From Apium graveolens (taxonomy: Eukaryota > Streptophyta > Magnoliopsida > Apiales > Apiaceae): a stretch of 64,000 bases of DNA. The notes below the pieces were generated by a model. That model was given only the letters and a program-made list of their open reading frames with translations. It searched no databases and was not told where the DNA came from. Within the stretch, counting starts at the first letter, position 1. Every line of letters begins with the position of its first letter. This document shows positions 57,713-64,000 of this stretch, piece by piece. The DNA lies in contig NC_133648.1 in assembly GCF_009905375.1 (NCBI RefSeq), positions 91,514,631 through 91,578,630 of the forward strand. Reading direction: 5' to 3'. The translations under genes and the position numbers were made by a program.

Positions 57713-59924
57713 TGTGGCGCCCTCCAAACCCGGGTTAGAAGTTTGGGGTCCATACACACACATACCTTATTTATAACATGCTTATAACAATAATAAAGAT
57801 AATAATAATATGCGGTGACCCTACTTACCAACTACCACGAACCGCAACAGGTTAAAGTATGTACACAAGCCACACACACACACTTTATATTACAAACGTC
57901 CAAATCCCAACTATTCAAACTCAGAACTGAATATTAAACATTATTACAAACTTAAACTATCTCAAACGCTATCCGCTAACTTAACTTGATCAACCTGGAC
58001 CCCTAGCCCTCGCACTGGATTGGGGATCCTCGCTACCAACTGGTTCCTTCTTAACTGGAAGAGAACATAAACAACATTGCACAAATGAGCTAACTAGCTC
58101 AGCAAGTCACAATGATAAGACTGAGAATAATGATCATCAAGTAAAAAGGGTTAAGATGTTAAGTGAACAATGATTAATGATTTAGAATTGGATATTATAT
58201 TTTCATTGTAAAAACCAAATTAGGCTGTTGACCAGTCACGCACTAACCCCGAGCAAGGCACACAGCTCTGCTCTAATTACTGGATCCAAGGCACACATTG
58301 GCCTAACTTGACCACCAATCTGGTCTGACCACGAATCTGGTCCACAATTTTATAAATAATCCAATTCTAACATAGTAACAGAATAATCAATGTAAAGCAA
58401 TAAATGAAATCATAAGCAACATTGGATGTTCAATAATGAGATGGTTTCAATCTTCACAAAGGAACAATATGGCAATTTCAAAGAATGGCTGTTAGGTAAT
58501 GAAAGAATTGGATAACAAAGGAATCAACGTTTCAAGGTTAGAAGGATTTGGTTTTTTAAAGCATAGGGTACAATGGTTTGAATATGTAAGTCATCTGATT
58601 CAGTGGTTGGTATTTAGTTTGTATGTATTTATGGAGTAGTATCGTATATCTGTGGTTTGTACTCGAGTATTCAACAATCAATGGTTCAGAAAGAATAAGG
58701 TTTACGGCTCAAAGATCAACAATTGGAATCAAGATTTAGGGTTCAGTGCTTCAAAGCACTTGCAATATAGAATGGGACTATCAATCATCTACAATATATT
58801 TCGAGAAAGTTCAGAACACTTGCCTGGTACTAGCATGCTATACTGCACTAACTTCCAATCACAACCGTCTTACTCCTCGACTATCTGCTTTCATTTCCTA
58901 AGCCTTGCCTCTTCTGTTCACATATCATAAGCATCTATCAATACTCAACTCATACGATTCTAGTCGGTATACACTTCTATCTACCCTTCGTTTTACCCAA
59001 ATCCGACTAATGGATTGAAAGTTATGCTATAAACAAGTTAACACCGAACATATAGACCAACAGTCAAACAACAAGTCATATATAACACGTAACACGTCAA
59101 ACAATCAATGATATATCATTTATAAAGGAGTCTCGGGTCATAAACAAGCTTTTGGGTATTTAATATGAATTCTAAAACATTTTTGGAATTAAAACGGGTC
59201 GTTTGATCAATTTTAAAACAATAAACAAGGTTCGGTTGGCCAAATCTGGCTTCAAGAAAATTTTATAATAATAATCGAGGCTTGAAAATAATTTAAAATA
59301 ATATTTTAAAGCTCGAAACTATTTTTTGGAATTTTTAAATCATTTTTAAATAATTAAATCTAATTAAATAATTAATTAAAATCATTTAATAATTAATTAA
59401 ATCAATTAATCAATTAATTTTCGAATTAATTGACCAATTAATCAATTAATTATTAACTAAAATTAATTAACTAATTAATTCAGATTTATTTTAGAATAAA
59501 AAATAATTTTTTGGAATTAAAATAATAATTTTTGGAATTTTCAGAATTTTATAACGAATTTTTATAATTAAAATAAATAGAAAATATGATTTTTAAATAA
59601 TTTATAAACATGAAGCTTATTTTTGCAAATTCTGGAAACTTCAGGGACCAAATTGCATCGTCCCCAAAAGTACAGGTATTAAACTGTAATTTGATAGGGG
59701 TCACCGGAAAACACCCATGTCTCGCCGGAGAAGACGATCCAGGGATGCTCAGGCCACCACCACCTCCAGATCATATCTACACAACACCAGGAACACAATC
59801 ATGCCATCAAAACACACAACCTATCCCTGAGTTGGCCGAAAATTCGCCGAGAAGTTCGCCGGTTTCCGGCGAGCTTGACGTAAACTTAAAAACACAACTC
59901 CCTTCGATTCAGGGATCCTCTGTC
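57713..59924 (-). repeat. 3' LTR of the gypsy element, truncated
   Basis: Plus-strand start TGTGGCGCCCTCCAAACCCG. The block 59,150-59,420 follows 42,830-43,060 of the other gypsy LTR ('cgaggcttgaaaataattt', 'aaagctcgaaactatttttt'), so the two families share an ancestor. AT-rich 'aattaattaa' runs lie at 59,340-59,470. The inner end (TGTAAC...) is missing. Confidence 0.78.
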
Positions 59925-61090
59925 AACTCGTAAGCTACTTTGCCAACGCGCTTTAAAATCTCAAAAGGTCCGACATATCTTGAGCTCACTTTTCCTTTCT
60001 TTCCAAATCGTGTCAATCCTTTCCACGGCGATAGTTTCAGTAATACCAGTTTTCCTTCTTCGAATTCCATATCTTTCCTTGATTGATCTGCATATTTCCT
60101 TTGACGGTCTTGTGCTGCTATCAATCTCTTATAGATAACTTTAATAACTTCCTTCGTCTGTTGCACCAATTCAGGTCCAAGTATTTTGCGTTCTTCTACT
60201 TCGTCCCAATATACGGGAGATCGACATTTGCGTCCATAAAGAGCTTCATAGGGTGGCATCCCAATACTGGCGTGATAACTGTTGTTGTAAGCAAATTCTA
60301 CCAGGGGTAAATGCTCGTCCCAACTTCCTTTGAAATCAATAACACAAACACGTAACATGTCTTCGATTGTCTGGATTGTTCTTTCGCTCTGGCCGTCCGT
60401 CTGTGGATGGTAAGCCGTACTCATATTCAGTCTTGTTCCCAAACATTCTTGAATTTTTTTTCAAAATCTTGAATTAAATCTCGGATCTCGATCGGATACG
60501 ATAGACACAGGGACTCCATGACGAACTATGATTTCTTTCAGGTTCGAATTTCAGGCAATGGATACTTTGTAATCCACTACATATGGACTAACTTATCTAG
60601 TGAAAATCTTTCATTTATAGGCGGAAAATGAGCTGACTTGGTAAGTCTGTCCACTATAACCCAAATGGCATCATGATTAGCTTTCGTTCTTGGTAATCCG
60701 ACTATGAAATTCATGGCAATATGCTCCCACTTCCACTCTAGAATCTCTAATGGCTGCAACAATCCACTTGGTCTCTGATGCTCTGCTTTAATTTTCTAAA
60801 ATATATAACATCTGCTAACCCATTCTACAATTTCCCTCTTCATATCGGGCCACCAATAATTTTCCTTTAAATCCCTGTACATCTTGGTACTTCCTGGATG
60901 GATTGAATACCTTGAATTATGAGCTTCCTATAAAATTTCATTCTTCAACTCCGTTACTAGTAGAATCCAAATTCTAGAAGAAAACCTAAAAATACCTTGA
61001 TCATCCTTTTAAGTGCACAATTCCTCTCCTACCAAACGATTAATGTCCTGATCCATTATCTCTGCTTGACACTTTCTTATCTTTTCTAAC
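59925..61090 (-). pseudogene. Gypsy integrase
   Basis: Minus-strand order: a zinc-binding region with [10 protein letters not shown] and [17 protein letters not shown] (the final cysteine of HHCC appears lost; a stop sits there), the catalytic core WEHIAMNFIVGLPRTKANHD and IWVIVDRLTKSAHF, then MSTAYHPQTDGQSERTIQTI with the catalytic glutamate, LVEFAYNNSYHASIGMPPYE, and the C-terminal barrel VGPFEILKRVGKVAYELT. It ends at the deletion junction, so any chromodomain is gone. Several in-frame stops (for example near 60,990 and 60,800) and a break near 60,450-60,570 disable it. Confidence 0.9.
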
Positions 61091-61850
61091 AACTCCGGCT
61101 AGAAAGTCATACTATACACTTTTGCTTCATCAGGCTTGCAAACTCTAATCTCCAATTCCAGTTTCTGAAATTCCTTGTATATCTCTTCGGGTACTGATAA
61201 CACATTCAACTTTTCTTTCCGACTTAACGCATCCGCCAAGGCGTTTGCTTTACCGGGATGATAATTAATCATGCAGTCGTAATCCTTGATCAACTCTAAC
61301 CACCTCCTCTACCTCATATTAAGCTCCTTCTGTGTGAATATGTACTTCAAGCTTTTGTGATCCGTATAAATCTCGCATTTTTCTCCATATAGATAATGTC
61401 TCCAAATCTTCAAAGTGAATACTATAGCTGCTAGCTCCAAATCATGGGTAGAATACTTCTGTTCGTGTGGTTTCAATTGCCTTGACGCATACGCAATAAC
61501 CTTATCGTACTGCATCAGAACACATCCAAGTCCTTTATGGGAAGCATCGCTATAGATTACAAAATTCCCTTGGTCATCTGGAAGCGACAAAACAGGTGCC
61601 GTGATTAATCTTCGCTTCAATTCATGAAAACTTTCTTCACATTTATCGTTCCATATAAACTTTTCATTCTTTCGTGTAAGCTTCGTCAATGGTTTTGCAA
61701 TCCTTGAGAAATTTTGGACAAATCGGCGATAATATCCCGCTAATACCAAGAAACTTCTTACCTCTGTTGGTGTTCTCGATCTTTCCCAATTTGTAATTGT
61801 TTCAATCTTCGTTGGGTCCACTTTGATCCCTTCATTACTGACTATGTGTC
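61091..61850 (-). pseudogene. Gypsy RT connection and RNase H
   Basis: From 61,850 on the minus strand: [59 protein letters not shown] (RNase H D), [20 protein letters not shown] (E), [19 protein letters not shown] (D), then after a stop at 61,309 [20 protein letters not shown] and ALADALSRK (last D). The RT palm with YVDD/FIDD is cut off by the LTR starting at 61,851. Residues preceding R in the open frame are LTR-encoded. Confidence 0.9.
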
Positions 61851-64000
61851 TGTAATAACCCCAATTTTTGAGAAATTTTGAAACCCTTATGAATAGTGTT
61901 TTTGCTGAACGAGAAAACTTTTCATGCCACACTATGTAGGGGTTCTGTTATGGATATTCTGAGATATTATTAGTACTCTATGTAGTATATAAGTGTATGT
62001 AAAGATCGTCAGAATCCAATTCCGAACACTTTGATTTTTCCCGGAAATCCACAAGATACGGAGAGAATTGAGTATAAGGTAACAGGATAAAAAGGATTTA
62101 AATTAAAGGATTATAGGAGAGGATCATAAAAGGAATATAATATATTGAGAAAGGTTAAGGGAACCTAAGTAATAAGATCCCGGATATGATCCCTCAAACG
62201 ATAAACGAGAACGAAAGATAAGCGAACCGTAAAACAAATAAGTGACCAAGAGACAAGCTTGTACAAGAAGCCAGGGATTGTGACATCATCAAACCACAAG
62301 GTGTGGACAAGTGGGAGCATTATGACATGTGCAAGGTGACACAAGCATGACATGGGAAGGAAGGAGGTGTGGTGGCTTTTTAACCACACAAATTCAAGGG
62401 CAACAAGGTAATTAACTAAATCAAACACAAAAACAAAGCAACCAAGCCAAGTAAAATCATTTTCATCAAAATCAAAAAGAAACCAAGGCATTGTTCTTCA
62501 TGCTCTCGGCCAAAACAGAACCAGAACACTAAAACTGCTGTATCTCCTTCATTTCTCACTCAAATATTGTGTTCTATAGCTCATTGGAAAGGTATTGAGA
62601 TGGCCTACAACTCTTGTTCACAAGTCTCGTCAAAATAATCATGGTAAGACCCTCATTTTTACAGTTCTTTAAATCGGACTTTTAGAAACTTCAAAGCCTA
62701 ACTTTGTGTTCTTGATTTCTTTGGAAAGATCAAGCTTGTAGGAGGCTCCCTAAGGCTTCCTAGCAACTTAACACCTCCCAAGGAAGGTATAAACTTCAAA
62801 CCCTAGCCTTTACTTTATTTGTTAGTAAGTTTAATGGTTGGTGTTGTGAAATGAGAAGCATGGATTGTGATTATTAGTAGTTTGGTTTGATTTGGAAGTG
62901 TTTTGGTAATTGAAGCTTGATTATAGTTCATAGGTATTGATTGTGGTTGTTTGAGTAGAAAACCTTGGAGATTATGGACTGATGTGGTATGGTTTAGGTG
63001 AAGTTTTGTTGTATTGATGGTTATGAGTTGGTTGGTGGTTAATTGGAGTAGTTTAAACATTGGTAATCGCGTAAACATAGCCGTTGTAACGTCCGATTTT
63101 CTTTGGACTGTTTTTGTGCATAACATTAGGACCCGAGAACCCCCTGCTAGATTATGACCACTGCCATGTTTAGATAGCTCATGTTACGAGCTTCGTTTTG
63201 ATATGTAGTTTGTTCGATTCCGATGCACGGTTTAGGAGAAATGACCGTTTCAAGTAACGGCGTTTCGCGAACGAAACTTTTCCCCTCGCCTTACTTTGAA
63301 ACATAGGTTAAAGACCAAAAAGGGTTAATTAATGTATGAAACATTTATGGTAAGTGTGTTAGGCAGTTGGTAAGACACTCGCGAAGGAATCGCCTTAAAA
63401 CTCGTAAAGTTTAAATTATTAAAAATGGTGGAGCCGAGGGTACTCGAGTGACTTAAGAGAATCAGTAAGCGCAAAACAAGCGTTAGAGTCTAAGTTAGTT
63501 AAAGTATAGATTTACAAGTGACTTTGGTTTAATTCCAACTTACTTGTTGTTTATAGGTTACCAGACTCGTCCCGAGCCATTCGTAACCCCAGTCGCTCAG
63601 GCAAGTTTTCTACCCGTATAACTGTTGTTGTGATGTATATGTGTATATGCATGATCTTGCGATAAATGCATATTGGTTATTAGCAAATTCTTGCGATATA
63701 TTGTAGCATGTGATATGGTATATATGCATGCCTGTTTCATATTCTTGATTTATATATCTGTTGGTTCAAATGCTTATAGTTGCATAATACCTATGCTAGA
63801 GATAAGCGGTATTCGAGTTTACCCTTAGTATAGGGGATCAAAAGGGTGAACATATTTCTAAACCGGGAGGCGAGGCTCCCGAGTATAATATATATATTTA
63901 TATATATATATATATTGATATAGTTTTTAAAACTATTAATCGAATAAGGTTTATTCGATAACTTTATTTTATTTAATGAATATTATTACGAATATTCATT
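61851..64000 (+). repeat. Gypsy-type LTR, runs off the window
   Basis: Starts TGTAATAACCCCAATTTTTG at the break in gypsy RT; GTGTC (61,846-61,850) is the expected target duplication. It shares landmarks with the solo LTR at 19,868 ('cacactatgtag', 'caggcaagttt' at 63,600 and 21,792). The far end is outside, so solo LTR or full element cannot be told apart. No gene in it; a TA run lies at about 63,890-63,915. Confidence 0.8.

Larger units (their letters stand above)
57713..61850 (-). mobile_element. Ty3/gypsy element, partly deleted and interrupted
   Basis: The 3' LTR side starts at 57,713 (TGTGGCGCCC on the plus strand; preceding GTTCT is the expected duplication). Pol is on the minus strand at 59,925-61,850, and another LTR interrupts the RT at 61,851. 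A deletion joins the LTR directly to integrase near 59,925, removing the polypurine tract and integrase C-terminus. 5' parts are beyond the interrupting LTR, outside the window. Confidence 0.85.

Noticed and set aside
63085..63120. A second LTR start ('tgtaacgtccgattttc') inside the LTR at 61,851
   Set aside because: The surrounding sequence stays colinear with the solo LTR at 19,868 on both sides, and no duplication was found, so there is no need for another insertion.
62815..63126. 103-codon minus-strand frame rich in Thr, Asn and Gln
   Set aside because: Lies wholly inside the gypsy-type LTR at 61,851 and has no family resemblance.

Overview
This window is plant nuclear DNA, almost entirely nested LTR retrotransposons. 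The host is very probably a eudicot with a large, repeat-rich genome. Several elements look like asterid Sirevirus copias, and Apiaceae is only a guess. Evidence for a plant: tRNA-iMet primer sites (TGGTATCAGAGC) behind every readable 5' LTR, copia and gypsy pol fragments, a FAR1/FRS-type pseudogene, and the last exon of a plant actin-depolymerising factor (ADF). I found no rRNA, CRISPR array or bacterial operon.

Left block (1-11,155). A FAR1/FRS pseudogene (10,450-11,155) is cut by a minus-strand copia (LTR 9,134-10,449, gag to 8,238). That copia is cut by a gypsy LTR (1-866 and 7,816-8,237). The gypsy LTR is cut by a complete-ended plus-strand Sirevirus-like copia at 867-7,815 (target duplication GGTCT), which has lost most of pol.

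Middle (11,156-18,361). This stretch holds a microsatellite, a 128-bp tandem repeat, a 4.5-kb solo gypsy LTR (13,480-17,963, duplication GATGA) and a short unassigned strip with one possible exon.

Central stack (18,362-54,214). A minus-strand Sirevirus-like copia (596-bp LTRs, duplication TATTT) would be about 11.8 kb without its guests. It carries a gypsy solo LTR at 19,868-23,575 (TTCTT), a plus-strand copia at 26,209-34,191 (GCCTC/CCCTC) and a minus-strand gypsy at 41,166-53,495 (ATGGG). Its gag, protease, integrase, RT, RNase H and downstream additional ORF can all be followed across the guests, but each carries breaks.

Right block (54,215-64,000). A tRNA-derived SINE-like sequence lies next to the ADF terminal exon (54,708-54,858). 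Then come a hairpin MITE-like element, a minus-strand copia 3' LTR (56,394-57,457) cut by a gypsy element (57,713-61,850), and a further gypsy LTR from 61,851 that runs off the window.

The only trace of a conventional host gene I can name with confidence is the ADF exon. All retroelement proteins here are broken, so the complete-ended elements look immobile or dependent on proteins from elsewhere. Divergence figures are counts by eye, not alignments.
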